Part shown: piece after piece, positions 49,894 to 59,889 of the stretch
Numbering within the stretch: position 1 is the first letter of the stretch
Layout: every line of letters starts with the position of its first letter
NCBI GenBank assembly: GCA_025059595.1
Contig: JANXDI010000017.1
Span: forward strand, 58,709 to 122,708
DNA from: Candidatus Calditenuaceae archaeon
Lineage (GTDB): Archaea; Thermoproteota; Nitrososphaeria_A; Caldarchaeales; Calditenuaceae
Length of the DNA stretch: 64,000 nucleotides
Direction: 5' to 3'
Made by a program: the position numbers and the translations under genes
Notes under the pieces: generated by a model
Database searches by the model: none
What the model saw: only the letters and a program-made list of their open reading frames with translations
Told to the model about the DNA's origin: nothing

Positions 49894-50745
49894 CTATCTC
49901 CTCATGACTCGGACAGTCTCGTCGACGATTTTACCTGCCAGGTCGTATCCGGTCACTTGGACCGTGTTACGAAACTCTATGACGCCGTTCACCTCTCCGA
50001 CGAGAGTCTCGCCCTCACGCGTCTCAAGAAGGTCTATCCCGAGGACACCTCCACCCAACGCCTCGCTCGCGCGAATCACTAGGTCCACCTGCTCCTCAGT
50101 GAGGTTGGCTGGTGCTGCCTTTCCACCGAGAGCCGTGTTTGTCTTCCACCTCTGACTTATCCTGTATATGGATACAGGCACCTCACCCCAGACGTAGAAG
50201 GCCCTGATGTCTCTGTCCGGCTTGTCCACAAATTGCTGAATGTAGTGTATCTTGAATTGGGGCGACCCCATCGCCTCCCTGAAGTCCATTATGTCGAGCA
50301 GGTCGTCCTCGCTCCTAGCCCGCGCTATCATCCGGCCCCAACTCCCCTGAATCGGCTTAACGACTACGGGATAGCCGAGTTCACGCGCAGCGAGAAGCGC
50401 ACCACTTCTGCTGTAGACAACCGCTGTCTTCGGAGTCTTCAACCCACTCCTAATGAGCTTAGCCGTCGTGACGAGCTTATCACCACTATCTCTGATAGTA
50501 TCGTAGGAGTTGACTACGCGGACTCCCTTGGACTCGAGGATGGCTGATGTTGCTAGGGCTCGGTAGTGGCTCACACACCTCTGAAAGGCGAAGTCAATCT
50601 CCTCGTCTCTCATACTGTTGCTGTCAAGATAGTCTATTTTCTCTGGGACGAAAGAGAGCTTAAGGTCATGGCCTCTCTTTCTGATGGCCTCTATAAGCAT
50701 CCGTTCTTCATGCCGCAACAGGTCATAAATTAGGCCAATTATCAC
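49894..50745 (-). CDS. lysX: LysX/ArgX RimK-like ATP-grasp ligase, copy 1 (tentatively LysX)
   Basis: ATP-grasp YPVVVKPIQGSWGRMIARA, DIRAFYVWGEVPVSIYRIS, GEVNGVIEFRNTVQVTGYDLAGKIV. Confidence 0.88.
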   Translation of the reverse strand: MIIGLIYDLLRHEERMLIEAIRKRGHDLKLSFVPEKIDYLDSNSMRDEEIDFAFQRCVSHYRALATSAILESKGVRVVNSYDTIRDSGDKLVTTAKLIRSGLKTPKTAVVYSRSGALLAARELGYPVVVKPIQGSWGRMIARARSEDDLLDIMDFREAMGSPQFKIHYIQQFVDKPDRDIRAFYVWGEVPVSIYRISQRWKTNTALGGKAAPANLTEEQVDLVIRASEALGGGVLGIDLLETREGETLVGEVNGVIEFRNTVQVTGYDLAGKIVDETVRVMRR

Positions 50746-50749
50746 TACT

Positions 50750-50932
50750 CTACTCTCCCCAGTCCTCCCCCACTTCCTCCGCCAGCTTCAGAACCTTGGA
50801 CCCGTTACTCGTTATTAGCTCAAGCTGGGCCCCACATTCTTCGTGCTCGAAGAGCTCGCCGTCAAGGGCGTCGTCAGGAACCTTGAGCACCCCATGGCAG
50901 ACGGGGCATTTGAGTTCCGGCAAACCTACCAC
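50750..50932 (-). CDS. lysW: LysW amino-group carrier protein
   Basis: KCPVCHGVLKVPDDALDGELFEHEECGAQLEL and C-terminal EDWGE. Confidence 0.96.
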   Translation of the reverse strand: MVGLPELKCPVCHGVLKVPDDALDGELFEHEECGAQLELITSNGSKVLKLAEEVGEDWGE

Positions 50933-51040
50933 CCATTCCGCATTAATGGAGACTTTCTTCCTATTGATAAACGTATTTCCTTGTTCGGAATTCGTAAATT
51001 TCCGAGTTGATTCAGTAGCAATAAAATAACATTCATCATC

Positions 51041-51859
51041 CTATACTTGAACCACCGTCCCTTGGCCGGTCTTTATTCTCGAGAGCGGGTCTTCGCCGAG
51101 CCCGCTTGTGATTAAGGCCTTCCTCACTCCAGCGTTTACAGCCTCTCCGGCCAGCACTAGCTTTCTGTTCATTCCAGGGCCTATGTTCTTAGCAAGCTCG
51201 AGGGCCTCGGATGGTGTGAGCCGCTCAACGACCTTCCCACCAACCATAACACCATCCACGTCGCTTAGAAAGACCAGCATCTCCGCGGGGATGCTCCTCG
51301 CAACCCAAGACGCGGCTTGGTCACCGTCCACGTTAAGTATCTCCCCCTCAGTCCCGAGGGCAAGTGGGGCCACCACGGGAAGGTAGCCCGCCTCGAGAAT
51401 TCTCATGAGTAGAGTCGTGTTTACTGACCTGATGCTTCCGGTGTACCCTCCCGGAATAACCCTGTTTCTCCCCCGCTCGTCGACGATTATAATCCTCTTC
51501 TTCCTCTCAGCTAAAAGCAACGCACCATCCACGCCTGACAATCCCACCGCCTTACCGCCGTATCGCTGAACAGCAGAGACGAGCTCCTTATTCACCTTCC
51601 CAGCCATAGTCATCACGTAGACCTCGAGCTCGCGCTCGTCGGTGTACCTGCTCCTGATTCCCGATGGCGATGTCACTATCGTCGGCGTAATACCAAGCCT
51701 CTTCGAGTATTCCGTCACCACATCACCACCACCATGAACAAAGACCACGCTCTGGTCCAATAAGCCCGCCAAGCTCTTCGCAATATTCTCCATGTTACTT
51801 TGAAGCGCCCTGCCACCGGCCTTAACCACGATAACCAAGCCTCTGCAACGCACCTCCAA
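51041..51859 (-). CDS. lysZ: LysW-aminoadipate/glutamate kinase
   Basis: VIVVKAGGRALQSNMENIAKSLAGLLDQSVVFVHGGGDVVTEYSKRLG, VDGDQAASWVARSI. Confidence 0.93.
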   Translation of the reverse strand: MEVRCRGLVIVVKAGGRALQSNMENIAKSLAGLLDQSVVFVHGGGDVVTEYSKRLGITPTIVTSPSGIRSRYTDERELEVYVMTMAGKVNKELVSAVQRYGGKAVGLSGVDGALLLAERKKRIIIVDERGRNRVIPGGYTGSIRSVNTTLLMRILEAGYLPVVAPLALGTEGEILNVDGDQAASWVARSIPAEMLVFLSDVDGVMVGGKVVERLTPSEALELAKNIGPGMNRKLVLAGEAVNAGVRKALITSGLGEDPLSRIKTGQGTVVQV

Positions 51860-52915
51860 TCAAACAGGGCTTACAGGAAAATAGTTCAGCCCCTCCCTCT
51901 CATCAAGCCCCAACATGATGTTCATGCACTGGACCGCCTGCCCCGCCGCGCCCTTCATCAAGTTATCTATCGCTGCGAAGAGGGCCGCTCGACCCCTGCT
52001 TGGCTCGACCGCGAACCCTACGTCGCAGAAATTGCTCCCGATGATGTATTTCGGGTCGGGATACTTGACCGGCCCGGCCCTGACAATCCTGATGAAGGGC
52101 TCACGGCCATAATGCTTCGCATATGCTCTCCAAACTGTTGTCTCATCGAGTGTGTCGGTGAGCCAGACGTGAGCTGTTGCGAGTGCGCCTCTCACGTTTC
52201 CAACTGCGTGGGGAACCATGGCTACCCGTACCCTCCTTCCGCATAGTAATGAGAGCTCCTGCTCGACCTCCGCGACGTGCCTGTGCCCAGCCGCCTCATA
52301 GGGCCTGATGACATTCGCCCTCTCAGGGTGGTGAGTCCCCTGGTCAGGCTGCCTACCTGCCTCGCTGCTCCCCACCTTCACATCAACCGCGACATGGTCA
52401 AGGTCTATGAGCCCCTCCCTCGCTACGGGGGCCAAGGCAAGTATGGCGGCGGTCGCGTTACATCCCGGACAGGCAACCAGTCTCGCCCTCCTGATCTCTT
52501 CCCTGTGAATCTCAGGAAGCCCGTAGATGCTCTCCGCCAGAAGCTCGGGGTCTCTGTGCGTGAAGCCATACCACTCCTCGTAGAGCCGCGGCTCCTTAAG
52601 CCTGAAGTCTGGACTTAGGTCGAGGACCCTCAAACCCGCCTCAAGAATCCTCCTAACCATCCCCTGAGATACCCCCGATGGAACACTGAGGTAAACGAGC
52701 TCGGCCTCCGAGACGATTTTCTCGAGGTTGAGCTCTGAGAACTTCATCGAGCCTAGGACGGAGCGGAGGTGGAGATGGACGGCTGACACGGGCTTGCCAG
52801 CGTATTCTCGTGATGTTGCCGCGACTACCTCGACGCTCGGATGGTTGGCGAGCAGCCTTAGGGCCTCGCCCCCCGTGTAGCCGCTTGCACCCACTATCGC
52901 GACCCTGTGGCTCAT
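51860..52915 (-). CDS. lysY: LysW-aminoadipyl/glutamyl phosphate reductase
   Basis: VAIVGASGYTGGEALRLLANHPSVEVVAATSREYAGKPV, LVACPGCNATAAILALAP. Confidence 0.94.
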   Translation of the reverse strand: MSHRVAIVGASGYTGGEALRLLANHPSVEVVAATSREYAGKPVSAVHLHLRSVLGSMKFSELNLEKIVSEAELVYLSVPSGVSQGMVRRILEAGLRVLDLSPDFRLKEPRLYEEWYGFTHRDPELLAESIYGLPEIHREEIRRARLVACPGCNATAAILALAPVAREGLIDLDHVAVDVKVGSSEAGRQPDQGTHHPERANVIRPYEAAGHRHVAEVEQELSLLCGRRVRVAMVPHAVGNVRGALATAHVWLTDTLDETTVWRAYAKHYGREPFIRIVRAGPVKYPDPKYIIGSNFCDVGFAVEPSRGRAALFAAIDNLMKGAAGQAVQCMNIMLGLDEREGLNYFPVSPV

Positions 52916-53757
52916 CTCCTCATCACTGAGATTACGTATTTCGCGAGCATATCCGCGACGTTTATACCCGTCGCCTCCATGAAGCCCTTAAACTCCGGCA
53001 CACCGTTAACCTCGTTTAGGTAGAGCCGCCCCCTCTTCCCGTCCTCGAGGATGTCGATGGAGATGAAGTCTCCGCCCACAGTCTCCGCCGCCTTGACTCC
53101 TATCTCAACAATATCTCCGTTAACCTTGATGGGTTCTGTCTTCCCACCTAAGGCGACGTTGCTTCTCCACTCATCCCCAACGCTTTTCCTCACTACGGCG
53201 CCGATGACCTCGCCGCCGATGATGATGGCCCTAATATCCCTGCCACCGCTCTCAATATATTCTTGGACGATGTGAGTCCTGAGCTGCTGGCTCTGCATCA
53301 TCTGCCTGTGCTCTAGGACGCTCCTCCAGGTAGCCACATCCCTCACGAGTGTTACGAGCCTCCCCCAGCTGCCGATGGGTGGCTTATCGACGAAGGGTTT
53401 GGGGAACTGTCTATACGCGAGCTCCGCAGACTCGACATCCATCACGACCATGCTCCGGGGGACTCTCAAGCCACGGGCCTTAAGCCTGCTCAGAGTCAGA
53501 ATCTTGTCGCCGCAGAGCATAAGCGTGCTTGAGCTGTTAATAGCCCTCGCACCAGCCGCCTCCCTAACAGCCGCAGAGTAAAGAGCCTTCATCATCGAGA
53601 CAACCCTTATTAGGGCGACCTCCGAAGACGCCTCTCCAATCAGAAGGGGCTTTGTATTCACGTTTGTGAGATTCACCTCGACTCCCCGCGACCTGAAGCT
53701 CTCGATCATCAGCTTCTCCTCAAGCCTCGGCATGTCGTAGAGCAACTCTACCTGCAT
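52912..53757 (-). CDS. argX: LysX/ArgX RimK-like ATP-grasp ligase, copy 2 (tentatively ArgX)
   Basis: FPKPFVDKPPIGSWGRLVTLV, RDIRAIIIGGEVIGAVVRKS, NEVNGVPEFKGFMEATGINVADMLAKYV. Confidence 0.85.
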   Translation of the reverse strand: MQVELLYDMPRLEEKLMIESFRSRGVEVNLTNVNTKPLLIGEASSEVALIRVVSMMKALYSAAVREAAGARAINSSSTLMLCGDKILTLSRLKARGLRVPRSMVVMDVESAELAYRQFPKPFVDKPPIGSWGRLVTLVRDVATWRSVLEHRQMMQSQQLRTHIVQEYIESGGRDIRAIIIGGEVIGAVVRKSVGDEWRSNVALGGKTEPIKVNGDIVEIGVKAAETVGGDFISIDILEDGKRGRLYLNEVNGVPEFKGFMEATGINVADMLAKYVISVMRR

Positions 53758-53903
53758 TACTACTCTACACCCACCCCGCTCACTTCACGCTTACGTCTCT
53801 GCACGATGATAAGGTTAAATAAAAACCCTTAAGGAAAATTAAGAAGCCTAAGCAAAAGCTCAAGCTAATGTGGGAAACTATAACTGAATTCAATGAAGCA
53901 CCA

Positions 53904-54587
53904 TCACCGAATCAGTGGGAAGACGTAGCCGACTATGTAGTCGATGAACTCGGACTCAGGCATCTTCGTGAACGCCGTCACAACACCGTTACGCGTAAGG
54001 CCAATAATCTTCCCCCCACTCCGCGTCGTGTAAACTATGTACCATATCTTTCCGTGGCCTAGGTATTCTTGGTAGAGCGCGGTGTCCATGAGGGAGGGCC
54101 CTGCAAGTGCGAGCTTATCCACACCGGGAATATCGACTTGGTCGAACCAGATGAGCTTGGTCCCTTCAGGGTTGGACTCGTGTATCTGCTGCATGTTCTC
54201 TGGTGGTATGTAGGCCTCTACGATGCTTTTGTAGTTGAGGAAAAGTGCGTTGGAGAGCGTGGTGGCGACGGAGTTCGCGAAATGCTTTTCCTGTGCGACG
54301 GTCAGCAGTATCTTGTCTCCCCGATTTCGGAACTCTATGTAGGCCTCGATTGTCTTGACGATAGGGAGCACCTTCCCCCTCTGCCTTATTCTGATGAGCT
54401 TGTCCCTGCTAAATATTCCGGAGATGTGCTTCGACCCGGCGTTAACCTCCCTCACATCCGTCAGAAGCTCAATCTCTCTGTCCTCCTCCTTCACTATCTG
54501 CCTCTCCCTAAACTCGCCCAGCTTTGCCGCGATGGTGGCCAAGGATACATCCTCTCTGACCTCGAAGACCTTCGCCGTAAGTACCAT
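53904..54587 (-). CDS. Hypothetical protein
   Basis: 227-aa ORF between argX and ABCE1; no recognised family. Confidence 0.6.
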   Translation of the reverse strand: MVLTAKVFEVREDVSLATIAAKLGEFRERQIVKEEDREIELLTDVREVNAGSKHISGIFSRDKLIRIRQRGKVLPIVKTIEAYIEFRNRGDKILLTVAQEKHFANSVATTLSNALFLNYKSIVEAYIPPENMQQIHESNPEGTKLIWFDQVDIPGVDKLALAGPSLMDTALYQEYLGHGKIWYIVYTTRSGGKIIGLTRNGVVTAFTKMPESEFIDYIVGYVFPLIR

Positions 54588-54759
54588 CGATTCCGCGTCA
54601 TACCCGTCGCGGCCGTATTTAAGAGATGGGGGGTCGAGGATTGCTCGTATTCTCGCGTCGACGTTTGGTGGGTGGTGTTGTAGGGTTGAAATTATAGCCT
54701 CAATAATATGAGTAACTGGCGGCTAGTCTTGGCTTTGAGTCGAGGCCTACTGCCGGTAC

Positions 54760-56559
54760 ATGGAGGTGGATAGAGTCTTGCTCCGAGTGGCAGTCATAAA
54801 CCTCGACCACTGCCAACCCACTAAGTGTGGAACACCATGCATAACTTTCTGCCCGCCTGTGAGGAACAAGATTGAGGCAATAAAGATGGGTGAGAACGGG
54901 TTCCCAGTAATAAACGAGGAGCTCTGCATAGGGTGCGGAATATGTGTCGCGAAATGCCCCTTCGAGGCGATAGCCATCGTGAACCTGCCCTCGGAGCTCG
55001 GCGGAGACATCATACACCAGTATGGCATTAATTCCTTCAGACTCTACAGGCTGCCCTACGTCGAGGCCGGAACTGTGACAGGTCTGCTGGGCCGTAACGG
55101 AATCGGGAAGTCAACGGCCCTTTCTATTCTTTCCGGTCAGTTGAGACCTAATCTCGGCGAGCTCGGACACGGCGGTGGTTGGGAGGATGTCGCCAAGAGA
55201 TTCCGCGGCACACTGATACAGGACTACTTTACGCGGATGGCCGCAGGTCGGCTCAAAGTCGCCTACAAGCCGCAGAACATAACTCTGATACCTAAGGCCG
55301 TGAAGGGGAAGGTCGGTGAAGTCCTCGCCCGGATTGCGGGCCCGAAACCCTTAGACAAGGTTGTAGAGATGCTTGAGCTCGGGCACCTCCTCGACCGGGA
55401 GGTCTCCGCGCTGAGCGGGGGCGAGCTTCAGAGGCTGGCCATAGCGGCTGCAATACTTCGGGGCGGCGACTGCTACATTTTCGACGAACCGTCAAGCTTC
55501 CTAGACGTCAGGCAGAGGGTTAGGGCCGCTGCCACTATCCGTAGCCTCGTCGGGGAGGGCGCGAGGGTGTTTGTGGCCGACCACGACCTCTCCTTCCTAG
55601 ACTACGTCTCCGACACGATATTCATCTTCTACGGAGAGGCGGGTGTTTACGGAGTAGTCTCTGGCCCTTATGGGCTGAGCGAGGGGATAAACACATACCT
55701 CGCAGGATACTCTCCACTCGAGAACGTCAGGTTCAGGAACTACGAGATTTCCTTCTCAGCCCACAGCCCGCCCTCTCAGGACGCGGGGGGAGCGCCCTCC
55801 ATCTACTGGTATCGTATGACGAAGACTTACGAGTCCTTCAGATTGACCGTCGAGGAGGGGAGCGTCAGGATGGGAGAGGTCATCGGCATAATCGGCCCCA
55901 ACGGCATAGGCAAATCCACATTCATCAGGCTGCTGGCAGGCCTCGAGCCGGACGACTCGGGGAACAAGATAGAGTACAGGTCGCTCAGCTACAAGCCCCA
56001 GCACCCCGAGCCGAGGGACGAGATAGTGGGAGACGCCCTCAGAAAGGCGGCTGGAAAAGACTTTGAGACAGACCTTTACAGAGCGGAGATTCTGAAGCCC
56101 TTCGGCCTCGAGAGGCTTCTTGAGCGGAGCATGACGGAGCTTAGTGGCGGGGAGCTCCAGAGGGTTGTTGTGGCTGAGGCGCTCTCGAGGGAGGCGGAGA
56201 TTTATCTGCTTGACGAGCCGAGCGCTTTTCTCGACGTGGAGGAGAGGTATGTGGTTGCGCGGCTTCTGAAGAGGCTTGCGAGGGAGAAGGGCGCCTACAT
56301 ATTTCTCGTGGAGCACGACCTCATGGTGGTGGACTTCGCGGCAACGAGGCTGATGGTCTTCACAGGCCAGCCGGGAATCAGCGGCCACGCTCTCCCGCCC
56401 ATGAACATGAGGGAGGGGTTCAACAAGTTCCTCTCGGAGCTGGGCATAACCTTCAGGCGCGACAGGAAAAGTAACAGGCCCCGCGTAAACAAGCCAGAGT
56501 CTCGGCTCGACCGGCTGCAGAAAGAGATGGGTGAATACTACTATGTCGAGGCGGGCTAG
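54760..56559 (+). CDS. abce1: ABCE1/Rli1 ribosome recycling factor
   Basis: N-terminal ferredoxin-like Fe-S motifs CGTPCITFCPPVR, CIGCGICVAKCPFEAIAIVNLP; tandem ATPase domains GLLGRNGIGKSTALSILSGQLRPNLG, GIIGPNGIGKSTFIRLLAG. Confidence 0.97.
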   Translation: MEVDRVLLRVAVINLDHCQPTKCGTPCITFCPPVRNKIEAIKMGENGFPVINEELCIGCGICVAKCPFEAIAIVNLPSELGGDIIHQYGINSFRLYRLPYVEAGTVTGLLGRNGIGKSTALSILSGQLRPNLGELGHGGGWEDVAKRFRGTLIQDYFTRMAAGRLKVAYKPQNITLIPKAVKGKVGEVLARIAGPKPLDKVVEMLELGHLLDREVSALSGGELQRLAIAAAILRGGDCYIFDEPSSFLDVRQRVRAAATIRSLVGEGARVFVADHDLSFLDYVSDTIFIFYGEAGVYGVVSGPYGLSEGINTYLAGYSPLENVRFRNYEISFSAHSPPSQDAGGAPSIYWYRMTKTYESFRLTVEEGSVRMGEVIGIIGPNGIGKSTFIRLLAGLEPDDSGNKIEYRSLSYKPQHPEPRDEIVGDALRKAAGKDFETDLYRAEILKPFGLERLLERSMTELSGGELQRVVVAEALSREAEIYLLDEPSAFLDVEERYVVARLLKRLAREKGAYIFLVEHDLMVVDFAATRLMVFTGQPGISGHALPPMNMREGFNKFLSELGITFRRDRKSNRPRVNKPESRLDRLQKEMGEYYYVEAG

Positions 56560-56566
56560 TGGGGCC

Positions 56567-57001
56567 CTAACTCTTTAACATTATCGCGTGTCCGCTCTCC
56601 CAACTATGCCTGACCGCAGCGGCAACCTCGTTACACGCCACCAGCATGAGGGCCTTCTCAAGCTTCCTGAACAGCCTCGCAGCCTCGCGCTGCTTAATCT
56701 TCAGGACTTTGGCCGCCCCCTCTAAATCATATCCGAAGGATGTGTAGAACCGGGAGGGGTCGAATGCCGGACGCGGCTTGTAGTCCCTGACGCGGAAGCA
56801 CGCCTCAAGCCACGCAGAGACCTCCTCCCTCGAGGCCACATGCCTCCCGCTCCAGAGCTTCAACAATTCACTCCTCTCGGGTAGAAGTTCACAGACAAGC
56901 TCTGTGACCGCCTCCCAGACGACGATGCTCCTCCTCTCAGTGAGGGCCTTGTTTTCATCGACGCAGAGAATGTAGCTCGTCATCTCCGTCCGCGTCTCCA
57001 A
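56567..57001 (-). CDS. Hypothetical helical protein
   Basis: 144-aa ORF; C-terminal KVLKIKQREAARLFRKLEKALML. Confidence 0.5.
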   Translation of the reverse strand: METRTEMTSYILCVDENKALTERRSIVVWEAVTELVCELLPERSELLKLWSGRHVASREEVSAWLEACFRVRDYKPRPAFDPSRFYTSFGYDLEGAAKVLKIKQREAARLFRKLEKALMLVACNEVAAAVRHSWESGHAIMLKS

Positions 57002-57023
57002 GTGTTAGCGGCTGAGGCTCGGG

Positions 57024-57788
57024 TCAGTTGCTCGAATGTGGCTCGCCGACCCTGCTTCTAAGCCGTCTAAGAAATCTCTCTGTCCTCTCCTTCCTCGGCC
57101 GCTCCAGAACATCGCGGGCATCACCCTCCTCCACAATCAGGCCCTCATCTATGAAGACAACCCTGTCAGCCGCGGCCTCGGCGAAGTCCAGCTCATGAGT
57201 AACTATCAGCATAGACCGACCCTGCTTCGCCACCTGATAGAGAGTCTCCACAACCTCATACCTCAGCTCAGGGTCCAAGGCGGAGGTCGGCTCGTCTAAG
57301 AGGAGGAGCTTAGGGTCTATTGCGAGGGCCCTAGCGATTGCCGCCCTCTGCTGCTGACCACCCGAGAGCTCCAGAGGATACTTACCCGCCAAATCCCCAA
57401 GCCCCAGCAAAGTTAGGACGGAGAGAGCTGTCTTCTCAGCCTCTCGCCTACTCATCCCCCTATTAAGCTCGAGGGGCAGGGCCACGTTCCTGATGATGGT
57501 CATGTGGGGGAAGAGGTTGTATTGCTGGAAGACGAACCCCGTGCTAACCCTGACGCTCCGGAGCGTCGCCGGGTCAGACTTGACCACTAAGCCGTCAACT
57601 CTGATTTCTCCGCTCCAAGGTCTCACGAGATATGGGATGCACTTCAGGAGCGTGCTTTTACCTGAGCCGCTCGGCCCCAATATAACAATCTTCTCACCCC
57701 TCACAACGTCTAGGTCGATGCCTCTCAAAACCTCGACACTCCCATAGCCAGCCTTCAGCCCCCTAATACTCAGCAACTCACTACTCAT
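57024..57788 (-). CDS. Polar amino acid ABC transporter ATPase
   Basis: GPSGSGKSTLLKCIPYL, LSGGQQQRAAIARALAIDPKLLLLDEPTSALDPE. Confidence 0.94.
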   Translation of the reverse strand: MSSELLSIRGLKAGYGSVEVLRGIDLDVVRGEKIVILGPSGSGKSTLLKCIPYLVRPWSGEIRVDGLVVKSDPATLRSVRVSTGFVFQQYNLFPHMTIIRNVALPLELNRGMSRREAEKTALSVLTLLGLGDLAGKYPLELSGGQQQRAAIARALAIDPKLLLLDEPTSALDPELRYEVVETLYQVAKQGRSMLIVTHELDFAEAAADRVVFIDEGLIVEEGDARDVLERPRKERTERFLRRLRSRVGEPHSSN

Positions 57789-58453
57789 ACCAGAGCCCTC
57801 CTATAGCCCGGAATCGCGTACTTGCTCTCCAGCATCTTGGAGAACTGGGAAGTCGGCAGACATATTGCGAGATAAATCGCCGCCGAAAGCAAGTAAATCT
57901 CCGGCCTGAAGGTGTAGGAGACCATATACTCCGTCCTCCTAAAGAGCTCCGCGACACCAATTATCGATGCGAGCGAGGTGTATTTGATGAGGGCGACGAA
58001 CTCGTTGACCAGTGCAGGCGTTGCGACTCTGATTGCTTGTGGGAAGATGATGAAGCGATAGGTCTGGACGGTCGACATTCCCAGCGACTCGGCTGCGAGA
58101 TACTGCTCCTCCGGAATACTCTTAATTGCTGACCGCAGAATCTCAGCCTGATAGGAGGCGCTGTTAAACCCTATCGCCACTATCGCGGCCCAGAAGGCGT
58201 CCAGTCTTATACCGAGAGCGGGGAGGCCGAAATAGATGAAGAATATCTGGACGAGCAGCGGCGTTCCGCGGAAGAACTCGATATACGCGCGTGAGACTAC
58301 GGAGACTGGCTTTGAGCCGAAGACCCTCGCGGCTGCCAAGACGGAGCCGAGCGCCAAGCCGAGAGCGAAGGAGAGTAGCGTAAGCTGCATCGTAACCGGA
58401 ATGCCTTCCGCCAAATAGGGCAGAATCTCAAATAAAAAACGGTTTATCTCCAA
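57785..58453 (-). CDS. Polar amino acid ABC transporter permease
   Basis: YIEFFRGTPLLVQIFFIYFGLPALG, LAAESLGMSTVQTYRFIIFPQAIRVATPALVNEFVALIKYTSLASIIG. Confidence 0.95.
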   Translation of the reverse strand: MEINRFLFEILPYLAEGIPVTMQLTLLSFALGLALGSVLAAARVFGSKPVSVVSRAYIEFFRGTPLLVQIFFIYFGLPALGIRLDAFWAAIVAIGFNSASYQAEILRSAIKSIPEEQYLAAESLGMSTVQTYRFIIFPQAIRVATPALVNEFVALIKYTSLASIIGVAELFRRTEYMVSYTFRPEIYLLSAAIYLAICLPTSQFSKMLESKYAIPGYRRALV

Positions 58454-58467
58454 CTTCCGTTACCGTC

Positions 58468-59298
58468 TCACTGCTCAAGCCACTTATTAATTTCTTCCTC
58501 GAAAATCTTGTTCATCTCGCCTGTCGAGATGAGGTCCTCAATCACCTTGTTGACGATGAATTTCAGCTCCTCCTCTCCCTGTGGAATTCCTATCGCCGCT
58601 CCGCTGAGACTACCAATCTTGAGGACAACAGCGAGGTCTGGGTCGCGGGACGCCAGCACTGAGCCTATTATGTCGCCTACGATTATCGCGTCGAGGTCGC
58701 CCCTCTTAAGAGTCATCACCATCTCGGGATAGACTCTGTCGTAGGAAACTATGTTGGCCTTCCCTCCGAGCTTCTCTTTGGCCCACTCCTCCTGTATAGT
58801 CCCCTGCTGGACGCCTATGTTCTTCCCAACCAGCGAGGCCTCAGACGTAATCATGGACGCCTTACCCTTCAACACCACAACGGCGCCGTCATACGCGACA
58901 TAGTAGCCCTTCGAGAAATCAATCTCTTTCTCCCTCTCAGCTGTATGATGGAGGTCGGCCAAGATCAGGTCTATCTGCCCTGCCTTCAGCGCCTGTATCA
59001 GCGCCCCAAACTTCATGTCCCGAATCTCAAGCTTCACACCAATCTCCCTAGCAATCCTCTCCGCAATCACCATGTCTATCCCCGCAAAGTTCCCTTTCGC
59101 GTCGATATACTCGAAGGGCGGCCAGTCCGCGCTCGTTCCTACAATCAGCGTCCCTCTACTCTTAATTGTGTCTAGCAGTGACTGCTTTGGGGGCGGCGCC
59201 ATTAGAGAAGAGGCCGCATAGAGTCCGCCGGCTCCAATCACTACGCCTACAACAAGCGCGACGGCAATCCACACCGCGCCTATACTCTTCGCCGACAT
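58468..59298 (-). CDS. Amino acid ABC transporter substrate-binding protein
   Basis: GTLIVGTSADWPPFEYIDAKGNFAGIDMVIAERIAREIGVKLEI. Confidence 0.94.
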   Translation of the reverse strand: MSAKSIGAVWIAVALVVGVVIGAGGLYAASSLMAPPPKQSLLDTIKSRGTLIVGTSADWPPFEYIDAKGNFAGIDMVIAERIAREIGVKLEIRDMKFGALIQALKAGQIDLILADLHHTAEREKEIDFSKGYYVAYDGAVVVLKGKASMITSEASLVGKNIGVQQGTIQEEWAKEKLGGKANIVSYDRVYPEMVMTLKRGDLDAIIVGDIIGSVLASRDPDLAVVLKIGSLSGAAIGIPQGEEELKFIVNKVIEDLISTGEMNKIFEEEINKWLEQ

Positions 59299-59480
59299 GG
59301 TCGTTTAGAGGGAGCGGCTGGTTTATTTAAATCTTTTAGCAACCCTCTCGAGAAGCAGATTTTCTTCAACTTTGAAGGCGCTATATGGTTTTAAACTATA
59401 ACCATGAGGTCTTTGAGCCTGTTCAACGCATTAGAGCAGAATAAGAATAGATATATTGAGGGAATAGCGCGGTATAAGGC

Positions 59481-59819
59481 ATGGCTAGGTATAAGGCGCC
59501 AGACGTTCCAGCCGAGAAAGTATCTCCGGAGCTCGTTAGGGACGAGCTTTTGAAGTGTTTTGAAAGCGCGAATAGGGAGTTCATGGAGGTTTTGGGACAG
59601 CCCTACCAAGATGAGGCGTTGAAGCAGCAGGTGCGACAGTTTCTTGATGGGGTGTTTAAGCAGTGCGGTGTCAGCATGGAGAAGCCGACCAAGGAGGGGC
59701 TTTTGATGGCTATTGAGGCTTGTAAGGCGAATGCCGAGAAGATGATGGGCGAGAAGGGGGCCGCCATAATCAGACACCATTACGCCGAGATGATGAAGCT
59801 GGTAAACAAGCTCCGCTAA
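59481..59819 (+). CDS. Hypothetical helical protein, 112 aa
   Basis: MARYKAPDVPAEKVSPELVRDELLKCFESANREFMEVL... Confidence 0.6.
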   Translation: MARYKAPDVPAEKVSPELVRDELLKCFESANREFMEVLGQPYQDEALKQQVRQFLDGVFKQCGVSMEKPTKEGLLMAIEACKANAEKMMGEKGAAIIRHHYAEMMKLVNKLR

Positions 59820-59889
59820 AACTGCCAATAGCCGCGTTAATAAACACTAAAAACAATTTTGAAGCTCGGGCGAGACTTTACTCAAACCT

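Noticed and set aside
50750-50932. His replacing one Cys in the LysW zinc site (HEEC instead of CxxC)
   Set aside because: To my recollection crenarchaeal LysW proteins also carry His here, so it is unlikely to be novel.
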